Shown: one piece after another, positions 9,483-19,253 of the stretch
Layout: every line of letters begins with the position of its first letter
Position numbering within the stretch: the stretch's first letter is position 1
Origin: an uncultured Phascolarctobacterium sp.
Lineage (GTDB): Bacteria; Bacillota; Negativicutes; Acidaminococcales; Acidaminococcaceae
Direction: 5' to 3'
Assembly: GCF_900770955.1 (NCBI RefSeq)
Contig: NZ_CAAGLX010000021.1
Coordinates: 103,544-167,543, forward strand
Length of the DNA stretch: 64,000 nt
Position numbers and translations under genes: made by a program
Notes under the pieces: generated by a model
The model's database searches: none
What the model was told of the DNA's origin: nothing
Seen by the model: only the letters and a program-made list of their open reading frames with translations

Positions 9483-9673
9483 TAGATAATCATGATTACT
9501 TAATGAAAACTACTTGTCCTTTTTGTGAATAAGAATGAGGCGGATATAAAAGACAGGAGTGTCAGCGTTGAGAAAATGTTATTTATGAGTAAATGAATCA
9601 GCAGTGTCTGTCGAATACAAGAAAATTATAGGCAAATATTGTCGGATACTTAATTTTATAAAGAAAAGAGGGC

Positions 9674-9723
9674 ATAAAAAATCTCTGCCAGGGTGCTTGA
9701 AAACACCGGAAGCAGAGATTTTG
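9674..9723 (-). terminator. Terminator of yhdT-panF
   Basis: Stem AAATCTCTGC / GCAGAGATTT with a smaller inner hairpin. Read on the minus strand it ends in a run of T's. It lies just after the panF stop. Confidence 0.75.
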
Positions 9724-9757
9724 CTTTTTGGATATCGGATTAATGTGCAGTTTTATT

Positions 9758-11254
9758 TTAGTCCTCAAATTTTTCGGGGAAGAAGATGCGCAGCGTTTTT
9801 TCGTCGACTGTTTTACCGAAGCTGTTGCCGATGAAGAAGCACAGCAGGGAAAGGCCGATGCCGACCACTATCTGGTGCAGGTCAAGCACCTTAATCTTAA
9901 AGACCATTGCCAGACAGTAGATGATTACGCCGCCGCCCATGGCAGCAATAGCGCCGTATTTGTTGGCCTTGGGCCAGAAAAGACCGAAAATCAGCACCCA
10001 AAAGAAGGCTGTTTCCAGACCGCCGAAGGCAAACATGTTAATCTGCCAGATAACGCTTGGCGGTTTTATAGCGATGACATAAACAAAAAGGCCGAGGATA
10101 ACAGTTGCACCCAGACTGTAAAGACGAATTTGGTTATTGGTGAGCTGTTCTTCGCGCTTGCCCTTGATGTTCATGTAAACGTCCTTGACAATAGAGGAGG
10201 AAGAGGAAAGCAAGAGCGAGGAAACGGTGGAAATGGTTGCTGCAATGGGGCCGATGATAATGACACCTGCCCAGAAGGGAGTAAGGCTTTGCACGATGGC
10301 GATAGGCATGATGTTATCAACGCTGTTGCCGTAGGCTGCAATAGGTCCTGTAAGGATACCCTTGCTGATGACACCAATCCAGGTTGCGACCAGTGTCATA
10401 GCGCCGATTACAACGGTACCGATAATCATAGCGTTATGCAATGCCTTGGTATCTTTATAGCTGATGCCGCGGACAACGGACTGCGGCAGCGACAGCGTAC
10501 AGATGCCGACGAGCAGCCATTGGCTGATGTACAGTGAAATCGGCATTTTACCACGGGAAAGCGGCTCCAGCATATCGGGGTGCTGCGTGCTGATGTAGCT
10601 CATGATTTTGTTGAAGCCGCCGCCTGCGTGCATCATACCGCCCATGAGGATGCACAGGCCGACGATCATAGCAATGGCGCAGCAGGCATCGGTAACGGCA
10701 ACGCCTTTAAAGCCGCCGATTGTTGTGTAGATGACAACTATGAGGCCGAACATGGTGAGGCCGGTGAGGTAGGAAAAGCCGGTTACTGCTTCAAAGAGCT
10801 TGGCAGCGCCGACGAACTGTGCCACCATGGTGGCGCAGAAGAAGGCGACAATGACAACGGCAGCCATGTTCGCCAGAAAATCGGAATGATAACGGGCACG
10901 CAGTACGTCAATGACGGTTACGGCGTCAATCTCACGGGCTATGAGGGCAATTTTTTTGCCGAATACGCCTAAAACGAGGAAGATAACGACTACCTGTACG
11001 ATAGCCATGTACAGCCAGCCGTAGCCGATAACCCATGCTACGCCCGGACCGCCGACGAAGGTGCTGACGCTGCTGTAGGTGGCAGCGGTGGTCATTGCCA
11101 GCACAAAGCCACCGAGAGTACGTCCGCCGATGAAGTAATCCTTGGCAAAATCCTTTTGCCTGTTTTCCTTGGAGGCACGCTGGATGTAGGCGCTGATGCT
11201 TAGAAGAATCAGCAGAAAGGCCAGCGCGGGTATAATGTTCAAAATACTACTCAT
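9758..11254 (-). CDS. panF: Sodium/pantothenate symporter
   Basis: A 498-aa polytopic membrane protein of the sodium:solute symporter (SSS) family. The early segment DYFIGGRTLGGFVLAMTT and the serine-rich SSLLLSSSSSIVKD segment are typical of the family. Assignment to pantothenate uptake rests on overall resemblance to PanF and on the neighbouring yhdT gene, a known panF partner. The start at 11254 follows GGAGG at 9-nt spacing. It overlaps the end of yhdT by 8 nt, so the two are translationally coupled. Confidence 0.88.
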   Translation of the reverse strand: MSSILNIIPALAFLLILLSISAYIQRASKENRQKDFAKDYFIGGRTLGGFVLAMTTAATYSSVSTFVGGPGVAWVIGYGWLYMAIVQVVVIFLVLGVFGKKIALIAREIDAVTVIDVLRARYHSDFLANMAAVVIVAFFCATMVAQFVGAAKLFEAVTGFSYLTGLTMFGLIVVIYTTIGGFKGVAVTDACCAIAMIVGLCILMGGMMHAGGGFNKIMSYISTQHPDMLEPLSRGKMPISLYISQWLLVGICTLSLPQSVVRGISYKDTKALHNAMIIGTVVIGAMTLVATWIGVISKGILTGPIAAYGNSVDNIMPIAIVQSLTPFWAGVIIIGPIAATISTVSSLLLSSSSSIVKDVYMNIKGKREEQLTNNQIRLYSLGATVILGLFVYVIAIKPPSVIWQINMFAFGGLETAFFWVLIFGLFWPKANKYGAIAAMGGGVIIYCLAMVFKIKVLDLHQIVVGIGLSLLCFFIGNSFGKTVDEKTLRIFFPEKFED

Positions 11255-11510
11255 GCTGCTTGTCCTCCGTGCTATCATCTAAATCAAAGTTGACAAATAC
11301 CTTTTTCGTCAGGAAAACGGTAACAGCGATGGCAAAAAGCCAGGTGCCTACGCAACCGCCCCAAACCCAGAGAGGTGTATGCCAGATGGTAATATTACTG
11401 TCTGCCAGCCCGAAGCCTGCCAAGCACCAGAAGATGATGACGGCGATGGTGGCAAGAACAGTAGCCAGTGCCTCACGGTTGGCCTGGCGGAATTTATCAC
11501 TGCGCTTCAT
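11247..11510 (-). CDS. yhdT: YhdT family small membrane protein
   Basis: An 87-aa protein with two hydrophobic segments (about residues 14-36 and 47-69) matching the YhdT/DUF997 family, commonly encoded just before panF. Its role is unproven; it may assist the symporter. The start at 11510 follows AGGAG; an upstream extension of the frame has no ribosome site. A small inverted repeat CAGACA-ATGC-TGTCTG lies at 11530-11545, in the leader. Confidence 0.85.
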   Translation of the reverse strand: MKRSDKFRQANREALATVLATIAVIIFWCLAGFGLADSNITIWHTPLWVWGGCVGTWLFAIAVTVFLTKKVFVNFDLDDSTEDKQHE

Positions 11511-11691
11511 ATAAACTGCTCCTTTCGTACAGACAATGCTGTCTGACTGCGTTAATAAATTTATTTTACCACAAAATATGCAGAAATACTTGTAAAATAT
11601 GCTTAAAAGCATCATAAAATATCAGACGCCTAGTGTAATTTGACGGCTGTCTGTGTTATAATGTATTTTGGTGATTAATTTGAAGAAAACA

Positions 11692-12099
11692 ATGTATAAT
11701 TTAGCTACAATGTGGCTGACGCTGAGCGTCATTTTTTTCCTTTGTGAATATGTAACAGGCTTGCTGCAGGTTGTGACATTAGGCGGTCTGGTGGCAGGCT
11801 CTTTTATCGAAGGTGCTTTTATGTGCCTGGGCTTGAAGCTGATGCATGTTATTGTGGATAAGCAGTTCCGCATGGCGGAACTGCCTCAGATGTTGCAGTA
11901 CAGAGGTGACTGCGTGAAGGCACTGCTTGTTGCGGCTGCGTTTTCGTTGGAGGGTGTCGTAACTGTTTGCCGTATGCTGCCGGGCTACGACCTTAATTTT
12001 GGCATCATGCATGGTATTTTTCTTTTGCTGCTTTATCCGGCAGCAGCTATTGTAATGGATAAGTTGATGTTAAAGGAGCAGATGGAGCATGCAAATTAA
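11692..12099 (+). CDS. Small integral membrane protein, unknown function
   Basis: About 135 aa with several hydrophobic helices (N-terminal segment, a GGLVAGSFIEGAF segment, and a C-terminal LLLLYPAAAIVM segment). I do not recognise the family. The start is uncertain: TTG 11668, GTG 11671 and ATG 11692 are in frame and none has a good ribosome site; ATG 11692 has GAAGAA just upstream. A TATAAT at 11657-11662 could be a -10 but the -35 is poor. Its 3' end overlaps the HAD gene by 11 nt, so the two are probably cotranscribed. Confidence 0.65.
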   Translation: MYNLATMWLTLSVIFFLCEYVTGLLQVVTLGGLVAGSFIEGAFMCLGLKLMHVIVDKQFRMAELPQMLQYRGDCVKALLVAAAFSLEGVVTVCRMLPGYDLNFGIMHGIFLLLLYPAAAIVMDKLMLKEQMEHAN

Positions 12100-12898
12100 G
12101 CTGATTGCCAGCGATATGGATGATACACTTTTGAATAAGGACTGCCAGATTTCTGCGCGTAACGAGGCAGCTATCAGAAAGGCACTGGACGCAGGCAAGA
12201 TTTTTTTGATTGCTACGGGCAGAATGTATGTTTCAGTGCGTCCTTATGCGGAAAAGCTGGGCCTTGATGTGCCGCTGGTTACCTATAACGGCGCATTGGT
12301 TAAGGGCAGCCTGAGCGGCAAGGTTTATTATGAGCACAAGATGAAGCTGTCTACAGCTAACGAGGTGTTGGCATACTGTCATGAAAAGGGCTATTACCTG
12401 CAGCTTTATGTGGGTGACAGCATTTTGATTAAGCAGGAGAATGACTGTTCCCGTATGTATACCAAAATCAGCGGTATTCAGACTACTGCTATCGGTGAGG
12501 CGCTTTATCATACGGACGAAGCACCGTATAAGATTTTAGTTATGACCAAGAGCGAGGAATTTACCGCTGTATGGCAGCAATTTAAAGAGGATTTTGCCGG
12601 CAAGCTGGATGTTACCAGCTCTAAGGACAACTTCCTGGAGCTGATGGAGCCCGGTGTCAACAAATGGGAGGCTGTAAAGAGCGTGGCTGCAAGCTACGGC
12701 GTACAGCCGCAGGAAATTATGTGCATCGGTGATTCCAATAATGATGTGAAGATGATTGCCAATGCCGGTATCGGTGTAGCTGTTGCCAACGCTAAGGACA
12801 GCGTGAAGGAGAATGCAAAAATCATTACCGCATCGAATAATGATGATGGCGTTGCTTTGGTAATCGAAAGCATTTTGACGCCGCAGGCTAAGCAATAA
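12089..12898 (+). CDS. Cof-type HAD-IIB sugar-phosphatase-like hydrolase
   Basis: A 269-aa cytoplasmic haloacid-dehalogenase phosphatase. Motif I is SDMDDTLL with nucleophile Asp9 and acid Asp11; the ATGR segment is motif II; the late IGDSNNDVKM is motif IV. A large cap domain sits between motifs II and III as in the Cof/YidA group. Substrate is unknown; family members dephosphorylate sugar phosphates, FMN or related compounds. The start overlaps the preceding membrane-protein gene. Confidence 0.9.
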   Translation: MQIKLIASDMDDTLLNKDCQISARNEAAIRKALDAGKIFLIATGRMYVSVRPYAEKLGLDVPLVTYNGALVKGSLSGKVYYEHKMKLSTANEVLAYCHEKGYYLQLYVGDSILIKQENDCSRMYTKISGIQTTAIGEALYHTDEAPYKILVMTKSEEFTAVWQQFKEDFAGKLDVTSSKDNFLELMEPGVNKWEAVKSVAASYGVQPQEIMCIGDSNNDVKMIANAGIGVAVANAKDSVKENAKIITASNNDDGVALVIESILTPQAKQ

Positions 12899-12903
12899 AA
12901 CGA

Positions 12904-12930
12904 GGGAGCGTGGTTAGTGCGCTCCCTTTT
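12904..12930 (+). terminator. Intrinsic terminator after HAD hydrolase
   Basis: GGGAGCG (12904-12910) pairs with CGCTCCC (12920-12926), followed by TTTT. Confidence 0.85.
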
Positions 12931-13023
12931 AATAATGTAGAGAAGATTAAGATAAGCTATTATACAGAACGTGTCTGCTGCTTAGCATTCAAGCCGTATT
13001 TTTGTTAAAGAGAAGTGATATTT

Positions 13024-14034
13024 ATGTCTATTCTGCCGATTTTCATACCGCATGCAGGCTGTCCGCATCAATGTGTCTTTTGTAATCAAAAGACGATTAG
13101 TGGCCAAAAGCTGGCTGCTGTGGCCGCCGCCAAGGAGCAGCTGACGCGTTGGCGCAGTTGGCTGCAACCGAGTGTGCAGCACGAGGCGGCGTTTTACGGC
13201 GGTAGCTTTACCGGCCTGCCCGCGGAGCTGCAGGAGGAGCTGCTGGCGCTGACGGATGCGTTGCTCGCCGAAGGCTTTATCGGCAGCGTGCGCCTTTCCA
13301 CGCGCCCGGATTATATAGATGAAGAGCGTTTGCAGCTTTTGCGCAGTCATGGTGTGCGTTTGGTAGAGCTTGGCGTGCAGTCGCTGGATGACAGGGTGCT
13401 GGCGGCAGCGGAGCGCGGCCACACGGCGGCGCAGGTGGCACCTGCGGTGGCACTTTTAAAACGCTTCGGCTTTCAAGTCGGCCTGCAGCTGATGGTGGGC
13501 ATGCCCGAGCAGAGCTTTGCCAGCGTACAGGAAACAGTGCGCCAGGCTATAGACATGCACCCGAATGTGGCACGCATCTATCCTTTATTAGTAATCAAGG
13601 GTACGCCGCTGGCTGCTGACTATGCGGCGGGGCGCTTTGTGCCGCTGACGCAGGAGGAGGCCGTAACGCAGGCAGCCTGGGCTTATCGCGAGCTGACGGA
13701 AGCAGGCGTGAAGGTTATCCGCATCGGCCTGCAGCCGGACGAAGAGCTGTGCGCGCCGGGCAACATTCTTGCAGGACCATTTCACCCGGCGATGGGCGAG
13801 CTGGTAAAAAGCAGGGTGCTGCGTGATAAAATTACCCCGCAATTGGCCAAGCTGACTGACTGCGGTGCTGTTGATATCCTTTGTCCTGCGCATCTGGAAT
13901 CCAAGCTGCGCGGTCAAAAAAGCTGTAACCTGCGCTATTGGCAGGAACGCTTCCCCAGCCTTGAGCTGCAGATAATTCAAGATAAGGCAGATGAGATAAG
14001 AGTATGTCCGCATGTAAATCCTTCGCACCGATAG
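13024..14034 (+). CDS. Elp3-like radical SAM protein
   Basis: A 336-aa radical SAM enzyme. The cluster motif is Cys13-x3-Cys17-x2-Cys20 (GCPHQCVFCNQ), followed by FYGGSFTGL and a VELGVQSLDD segment typical of the Elp3/HemN-like branch. Its substrate is unknown; relatives are often found directly upstream of smc in Negativicutes (family knowledge). ATG 13024 is chosen over GTG 13015 because the protein then starts cleanly before the first beta strand; GAAGTG is the nearest ribosome site. Confidence 0.85.
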   Translation: MSILPIFIPHAGCPHQCVFCNQKTISGQKLAAVAAAKEQLTRWRSWLQPSVQHEAAFYGGSFTGLPAELQEELLALTDALLAEGFIGSVRLSTRPDYIDEERLQLLRSHGVRLVELGVQSLDDRVLAAAERGHTAAQVAPAVALLKRFGFQVGLQLMVGMPEQSFASVQETVRQAIDMHPNVARIYPLLVIKGTPLAADYAAGRFVPLTQEEAVTQAAWAYRELTEAGVKVIRIGLQPDEELCAPGNILAGPFHPAMGELVKSRVLRDKITPQLAKLTDCGAVDILCPAHLESKLRGQKSCNLRYWQERFPSLELQIIQDKADEIRVCPHVNPSHR

Positions 14035-14501
14035 CAGACGAAGATAGCAGAATATTGATTTTAGGCTCCATGCCGGGAATAAAATCCCTGGAGCAGCAGG
14101 AATATTACGCGCATCCGCAGAACCGCTTCTGGCGCTTGCTGGCGCTGCTTTTGCAGGAGGATGCGCCGCAGGATTACACTGCCAAGCAGGCCTTGCTGCA
14201 CAAGCATCACATTGCGCTGTGGGATACGCTGGGCTATTGCGAGCGCGACGGCAGTTTGGACAGCAATATCAAAAACGAAGCGCCGAATGCCGTTGTTGAG
14301 CTTGCAGGCGAGCTGCCGCATTTGCAGGCGGTAGTCTGCAACGGCGGTAAGGCGGGTGCAGCCTTTAAAAAATATTTTGCCAAAAAAATGCCTGAGCGGG
14401 TGCGAATTTTTTATCTGCCGTCTACAAGTCCTGCCAACGCGCGCCTGCGTTTGGAGGATTTGGCAGAGCATTGGCAGGTTATTTTGCAATTTTTAGCATA
14501 A
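14004..14501 (+). CDS. DNA-deoxyinosine glycosylase (UDG superfamily)
   Basis: A 165-aa uracil-DNA-glycosylase superfamily enzyme resembling the hypoxanthine-DNA glycosylase branch. It would remove deaminated adenine from DNA. Evidence: ILILGSMPG near residue 15 (motif 1 region), YYAHPQNRFW, which characterises this branch, and LPSTSPANA near the C-terminus (motif 2). It overlaps the radical SAM gene by 31 nt in another frame, so the two are likely coupled. The ribosome site is weak. Confidence 0.85.
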   Translation: MSACKSFAPIADEDSRILILGSMPGIKSLEQQEYYAHPQNRFWRLLALLLQEDAPQDYTAKQALLHKHHIALWDTLGYCERDGSLDSNIKNEAPNAVVELAGELPHLQAVVCNGGKAGAAFKKYFAKKMPERVRIFYLPSTSPANARLRLEDLAEHWQVILQFLA

Positions 14502-14589
14502 GAGAAGTTCTGCAAGGTGTAAAAAAACATCGTTTTATGGTACAATAAAAAGATATAATAACTGACTTAGAGAAAATGGGTGATTTCTA

Positions 14590-17500
14590 GTGCGTTTAAA
14601 GTCCTTTTCAACCTATGGCTTTAAATCCTTTGCTGATAAAACTGAATTGACCTTTGACAAGGGAATTACTGCTGTTGTCGGACCTAATGGTTCGGGCAAG
14701 AGCAATATTTCGGATGCCATCCGTTGGGTGCTGGGCGAGCAGAGCGCAAAATATCTGCGTGGCAGCAAAATGGAGGATGTTATTTTCTCCGGCAGCGGCA
14801 AGCGCAGGGCGTTAGGCGTAGCAGAGGTCACCGTTGATTTTGATAACAGCGACAGAACACTGCCGCTTGATTTTGAGCAGGTAAGCCTGACGCGACGCAT
14901 TTTCCGCAGCGGTGAAAGCGAATATGCGATTAACAGAAAGGGCTGCCGTCTGAAGGATATTATCGACCTGATGGCAGATACCGGCCTTGGCAAGGGCTCT
15001 ATGTCCATTATCGGCCAAAACAAAATTGATGAGGTCTTGAACAGCCGTCCCGAGGACAGACGCAGTCTGTTCGAAGAGGCTGCAGGTATCGCCAAATACC
15101 GTCTGCGCAAAAAGGATGCGGTGCGTAAGCTGGACGATACGGCCAACAATCTTACGCGTATTAACGATATCCGCAGTGAGGTGGATGCGCAGGTAGAGCC
15201 GTTGGCGCAGGCTGCAGCCAAAACTCAGCAGTTCAACGAGCTGAGCGAGGAGCTGCGCCGTTGCCGTTTAGCTGTACTTTTGCGCCGCCTGGACGCTTTG
15301 GAGGAAACCGGCAGAGAGCTGCAGACGAAAAAGGAAGCGGCAGCAGGTGCGTATTCCGAGCAGGCAGCTAAGGTCGGCAGCATGCAGGCTGAGGCTGTAC
15401 AGGTACAGCAGGAGCTGGATAAGCTGGCCGAGGCTTATAATAAATTGCAGGATGACATCAAAAACCGCGAGACTGCTTTAGAAAAGCTGCGCGGTGACCA
15501 AAAGGTTTTGGACGAACGTGTCAGCCAGAACGAAAAGGCCGGCGAACGTCTGGTGCAGCGCAACGAGCGCCTGGAACAGCAGGTACGCGAGCAGGAAGCA
15601 AGAATGCAGGAGCTGGCAGTAGAATTTGATGCTGTAGAAAAAAGACATGCTGTGGCCGAAGGTGCTGTTAAGCAGCTGCAGGCACAGCGTGACGAGCAGA
15701 GCTCCAGGCTGGAAGAGGCCAGGCGCAACGACGAGCAGGCGCAGTCGCAGTTCTTCAGCGGTATGCAGGAGCTGATTAAGCTACGCAACGAGCTGCATAA
15801 TATTGAGCAGGAGCAGGAACAGCGCGCACGTCGCCGTGAAGCTCTGAAGAAAAGTATTGAAGAGGCCGAGGCGGCGGACAGTCAGGCGCAGGAGCAGTAC
15901 AAAAGCCTGCTGGAGCAGCAATCGCAATGTGCGCATGGTATGGAGCTTTTGCGTAAGCAGGGCGAGGAGCTGCGCAGCGAGTATGACGCAGGACAAAAGG
16001 AGCTGCAGGCTGTACGCAGCAGTCAGCAGCAGTGCCAGCGTCAGCTGACAGCGGCCGAAACACGCGAGCAGAGCTTAAAGCGTCTGCAGCAGAGCTATGA
16101 GGGCTTCAGCTACGGCATCAAGGCTGTGCTTAGGGCGCAGGAGCCATGGCGTGAGCAGGTTGTAGGCGTGGCTGCGGAGCTGCTGCAGGTGGAAGATAAA
16201 TACGTTGCTGCTATCGAAACAGCGTTGGGCGAGGGAGCGCAGAACCTGGTGATGCGCTCGGCTGGCGCGGCGAAGGAAGCAATTGCTTATTTGAAGCGTA
16301 ATAACAGCGGTCGTGCAACATTCCTGCCGTTGGACACTGTACAAAGACGCGGGCCGAACCGCGAGGAAGAAGCTCTGGCAAAGCTGCCGGGGATTTTAGG
16401 CTATGCGGTAGATTTAATCGGCTTTAAGCCAGAGGCAGAAAATGCGGTACGCTTTTTGCTGGGCAGAGTGCTGATTGCCGAAAACATTGACGCTGCCTTA
16501 GCTGCGGCTAAAGCCGGACGCTACCGCTTGCGTGTGGTTACGCTGGACGGCGATGTGGTAAATGCCGGCGGCAGTATGAGCGGCGGCAGCAAAAAGCATA
16601 AGGAAGGCTATCTGAGCCGTAATGTAGAGATAGCGCAGGCTGCAGCGCAGGTGAAGCAGCTGCATGCCGAAATGCTTGGCTGGCAGGAACAGCTCGAGGA
16701 GCTGGAGGAAGCTGAAGGCAAGCAGAAGGAGCAGCTGCAGCAGCTTGCTGCCCGATTGCGACAGGAGCAATTGAAGGCTGACAGACTCAAGCTCAATCTG
16801 GAGCAGGTGCAGCAACAGAAAACGCGCGACAACGAGCGCCTGCTGCTGCTTTTGGATGACCGCAGCAATATCACTGCGGCTTATATGACAAATCGTGATA
16901 AGGTCAAGGAACTGCGCGCATCAGTTACCGAGCGCGAGGGCCAGGATACGCAGGCCAAGGAGCTTTTGGATAGCCTGAAGAAGGAAATTGCCAAATATGG
17001 CAGTGCAGTAACGGCATTGGATAACCAGCTGCAGGACGCCAAGATTACCCTGCAGACTTCGGCAGCACGCACGCAGGATATCACTAAGGCTATGCACAGC
17101 CTTGATCAGGATACACTGCGTCTGCAGGAGGAGATTGCTGCCAACGGCAGGGAGCAGGAGCGCAGACAGCAGGAAATTGCGGAATGCGGACTGCAAAAGC
17201 AAAGGCTGCAGCAGCAAAGCGATGAGATTATGTTACAGCTGCAGCAGATTCTGGGCGGCAAGGATAGCTTTGCCCAGGAGCGCGGTTCTTTGGTGGATAA
17301 ACAGCAGGATATTGAAAAAGCTCTTGTAACGCTGCGTAAGCAGGTGAACGAAAGTGAAGCGCTGCTGAAGCAGACAGAGCTGGATTTAGCACGTCACGAA
17401 AGCAGCTGCGGTCATATCCGTGAGCAGCTTGAGCAGGATTATCAGCTTGATGAAGCGGCGGCGCGCGGTCAGAATTTTGACGGACTGCAGGAAATGGACC

Positions 17501-18159
17501 TGGCGGCACTGCAAAGGCAGGAAAGCCGTCTGACGCTGCAGATTGCAGACTTGGGACCAATTAACGCGGCGGCTATTGAGGAATATAACGCAGTGAAGGA
17601 GCGCAGCGAATTCCTGTGTAAGCAATATAACGATTTGTGTACGGCGAAGGAAAATCTGGAGGCTGTTATCGCTGAAATCAACAGCGGTATGACTAAACGC
17701 TTCAAGGAAGCCTTTGCTAAAATCAACGAATACTTTGCGCAATGCTATGTCAAGATATTTGGCGGCGGTACGGCGGTGCTGCGGCTCACCGAGCCGGATA
17801 ATCTGCTGGATTCCGGTATTGATATCGACGTCCAGCCGCCCGGCAAAAAGCTGCAGAGTCTGTATCTGATGAGCGGCGGCGAAAGAGCGCTGACGGTTAT
17901 CGCGCTGCTCTTTGCGCTTTTGAGCTACCAGCCCTCGCCGTTCTGCATTCTGGACGAAATTGATGCTCCTCTTGACGATGCCAACATTCAGCGCTTTGCC
18001 GATTTCTTGCGGGATTATGCAGGAAATACGCAGTTTATCGTGATTACGCACCGTAAGGGAACGATGGAATGCGCTGATATCATGTATGGCGTAACTATGG
18101 AAGAATCCGGTGTTTCTAAATTATTATCCGTAAAAATAAATGCAAAGGAGAATGAATAA
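14590..18159 (+). CDS. smc: Chromosome segregation ATPase SMC
   Basis: The 1189-aa core of the SMC-ScpAB condensin that compacts and segregates the chromosome. Head motifs: Walker A GPNGSGKSN (31-39), ABC signature MSGGERAL (about 1093), Walker B CILDEID (about 1120). Between them lie two long Gln/Glu-rich coiled coils around a hinge with GGSMSGGS (about residue 660). It starts with GTG at 14590 behind GGTGA. The end overlaps ftsY by one base. Possible -10 boxes TACAAT (14541) and TATAAT (14554) precede it, with poor -35s. Confidence 0.97.
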   Translation: MRLKSFSTYGFKSFADKTELTFDKGITAVVGPNGSGKSNISDAIRWVLGEQSAKYLRGSKMEDVIFSGSGKRRALGVAEVTVDFDNSDRTLPLDFEQVSLTRRIFRSGESEYAINRKGCRLKDIIDLMADTGLGKGSMSIIGQNKIDEVLNSRPEDRRSLFEEAAGIAKYRLRKKDAVRKLDDTANNLTRINDIRSEVDAQVEPLAQAAAKTQQFNELSEELRRCRLAVLLRRLDALEETGRELQTKKEAAAGAYSEQAAKVGSMQAEAVQVQQELDKLAEAYNKLQDDIKNRETALEKLRGDQKVLDERVSQNEKAGERLVQRNERLEQQVREQEARMQELAVEFDAVEKRHAVAEGAVKQLQAQRDEQSSRLEEARRNDEQAQSQFFSGMQELIKLRNELHNIEQEQEQRARRREALKKSIEEAEAADSQAQEQYKSLLEQQSQCAHGMELLRKQGEELRSEYDAGQKELQAVRSSQQQCQRQLTAAETREQSLKRLQQSYEGFSYGIKAVLRAQEPWREQVVGVAAELLQVEDKYVAAIETALGEGAQNLVMRSAGAAKEAIAYLKRNNSGRATFLPLDTVQRRGPNREEEALAKLPGILGYAVDLIGFKPEAENAVRFLLGRVLIAENIDAALAAAKAGRYRLRVVTLDGDVVNAGGSMSGGSKKHKEGYLSRNVEIAQAAAQVKQLHAEMLGWQEQLEELEEAEGKQKEQLQQLAARLRQEQLKADRLKLNLEQVQQQKTRDNERLLLLLDDRSNITAAYMTNRDKVKELRASVTEREGQDTQAKELLDSLKKEIAKYGSAVTALDNQLQDAKITLQTSAARTQDITKAMHSLDQDTLRLQEEIAANGREQERRQQEIAECGLQKQRLQQQSDEIMLQLQQILGGKDSFAQERGSLVDKQQDIEKALVTLRKQVNESEALLKQTELDLARHESSCGHIREQLEQDYQLDEAAARGQNFDGLQEMDLAALQRQESRLTLQIADLGPINAAAIEEYNAVKERSEFLCKQYNDLCTAKENLEAVIAEINSGMTKRFKEAFAKINEYFAQCYVKIFGGGTAVLRLTEPDNLLDSGIDIDVQPPGKKLQSLYLMSGGERALTVIALLFALLSYQPSPFCILDEIDAPLDDANIQRFADFLRDYAGNTQFIVITHRKGTMECADIMYGVTMEESGVSKLLSVKINAKENE

Positions 18160-19076
18160 TGGGATTTTTTGAGCGTTTAAAGGAAGGCCTTTCTAAAACA
18201 AGACGCAACTTTACTGACCGCATTCAGGAGCTTGTAGGCCTGTCTGCAGCGATTGACGATGATTTTCTCGATGAACTGGAAATGATTCTGCTTTCTGCCG
18301 ACGTGGGCGTAAAAACTACCGAAAAGCTGATTGACGCAGTGCGTAAGGCTGCGAAGAAGAAGGAAATCAACGGTACCGAGGATGTTATTCCCTTCCTGAA
18401 AAAATATATGGCAGAAATGCTGGCTGACAGCGGCCAACGCACACGTATCGGTGCCAAACCGACCGTAATTCTGGTTGTCGGTGTTAACGGCGTGGGCAAG
18501 ACTACCACTATCGGCAAGCTGGCAAACTACTTCACCCTGTTCAAATACAAGGTTGTTCTGGCAGCTGGCGATACCTTCCGTGCTGCAGCAGGTGAACAGC
18601 TGCAGATTTGGGGCGAGCGCGCACATTGCGACGTTATCCGCCATGCTGAGGGTGCCGACCCGGCGGCAGTTGTATTTGATGCAATGAAGGCTGCTATTGC
18701 GCGTAAGGCAGATATTCTCTTCATTGATACTGCAGGCCGTTTGCATAACAAGGCCAACCTGATGAATGAGCTGGAAAAAATCCACCGTATCATCAAGCGC
18801 GAAATTCCTGAAGCTCCGCACGAAACCTTCCTAGTTCTGGATGCTACCACCGGCCAGAATGCGATTAACCAGGCTAAGGTGTTCATGGAAACTGCTAAGG
18901 TTACCGGCGTTGTACTCACGAAGCTCGACGGCACTGCTAAAGGCGGTGTTGTTGTGGCAATTAAGGAAGAGCTGGGACTGCCAGTTAAATGGATCGGTGT
19001 AGGCGAAGGCATCATGGATTTCCGCCCCTTTGAGCCGGATAAATTTGTAGAAGCACTTTTTGACAGCGGTAAATAA
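18159..19076 (+). CDS. ftsY: Signal recognition particle receptor FtsY
   Basis: The SRP receptor GTPase that docks ribosome-SRP complexes at the membrane. The 305-aa protein is an NG domain with almost no acidic A domain. Motifs: G1 GVNGVGKTT (about 108), DTFRAAAGEQL, G3 DTAGRLHNK, G4 TKLDGTAKGG, and the closing GVGEGIMDFRPF. It overlaps smc by one base and has AAAGGAG upstream. It works with Ffh, encoded at 32463. Confidence 0.97.
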   Translation: MGFFERLKEGLSKTRRNFTDRIQELVGLSAAIDDDFLDELEMILLSADVGVKTTEKLIDAVRKAAKKKEINGTEDVIPFLKKYMAEMLADSGQRTRIGAKPTVILVVGVNGVGKTTTIGKLANYFTLFKYKVVLAAGDTFRAAAGEQLQIWGERAHCDVIRHAEGADPAAVVFDAMKAAIARKADILFIDTAGRLHNKANLMNELEKIHRIIKREIPEAPHETFLVLDATTGQNAINQAKVFMETAKVTGVVLTKLDGTAKGGVVVAIKEELGLPVKWIGVGEGIMDFRPFEPDKFVEALFDSGK

Positions 19077-19136
19077 GAGGCTGCTTTCAGATAGCAGGCG
19101 TTAAGGCCTGCTGAGTAGGATATACGAATATAGCAG

Positions 19137-19183
19137 AAAATCTCCCGAAACAGCTGCTTTAAGCAGCGGTCGGGAGATTTTTT
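19137..19183 (+). terminator. Terminator of smc-ftsY
   Basis: AAAATCTCCCGA pairs with TCGGGAGATTTT and runs into TTTTTT, with an inner hairpin. Confidence 0.88.
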
Positions 19184-19194
19184 GTGCGGGCAGA

Positions 19195-19222
19195 GAAAAA
19201 GCCGTGTGCGGAAGCACACGGC
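19195..19222 (-). terminator. Minus-strand terminator after the small Rpn-tail ORF
   Basis: A 9-bp perfect stem GCCGTGTGC / GCACACGGC with a 4-nt loop (19201-19222), followed on the minus strand by a T-run (19196-19200). It suggests the 19254-19433 ORF lies in a transcribed unit. Confidence 0.7.
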
Positions 19223-19253
19223 GGTGGGAGTAGAATTTTTTGTTATAGATTGA

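Noticed and set aside
9728..10537. 269-aa open frame antisense to panF
   Set aside because: Asp/Gly/Ala-rich shadow of a membrane protein gene; no motif or ribosome site.
11640..11662. TTGACG + TATAAT as a promoter for the small membrane protein
   Set aside because: The spacer is only 11 nt, too short for a sigma-A promoter.
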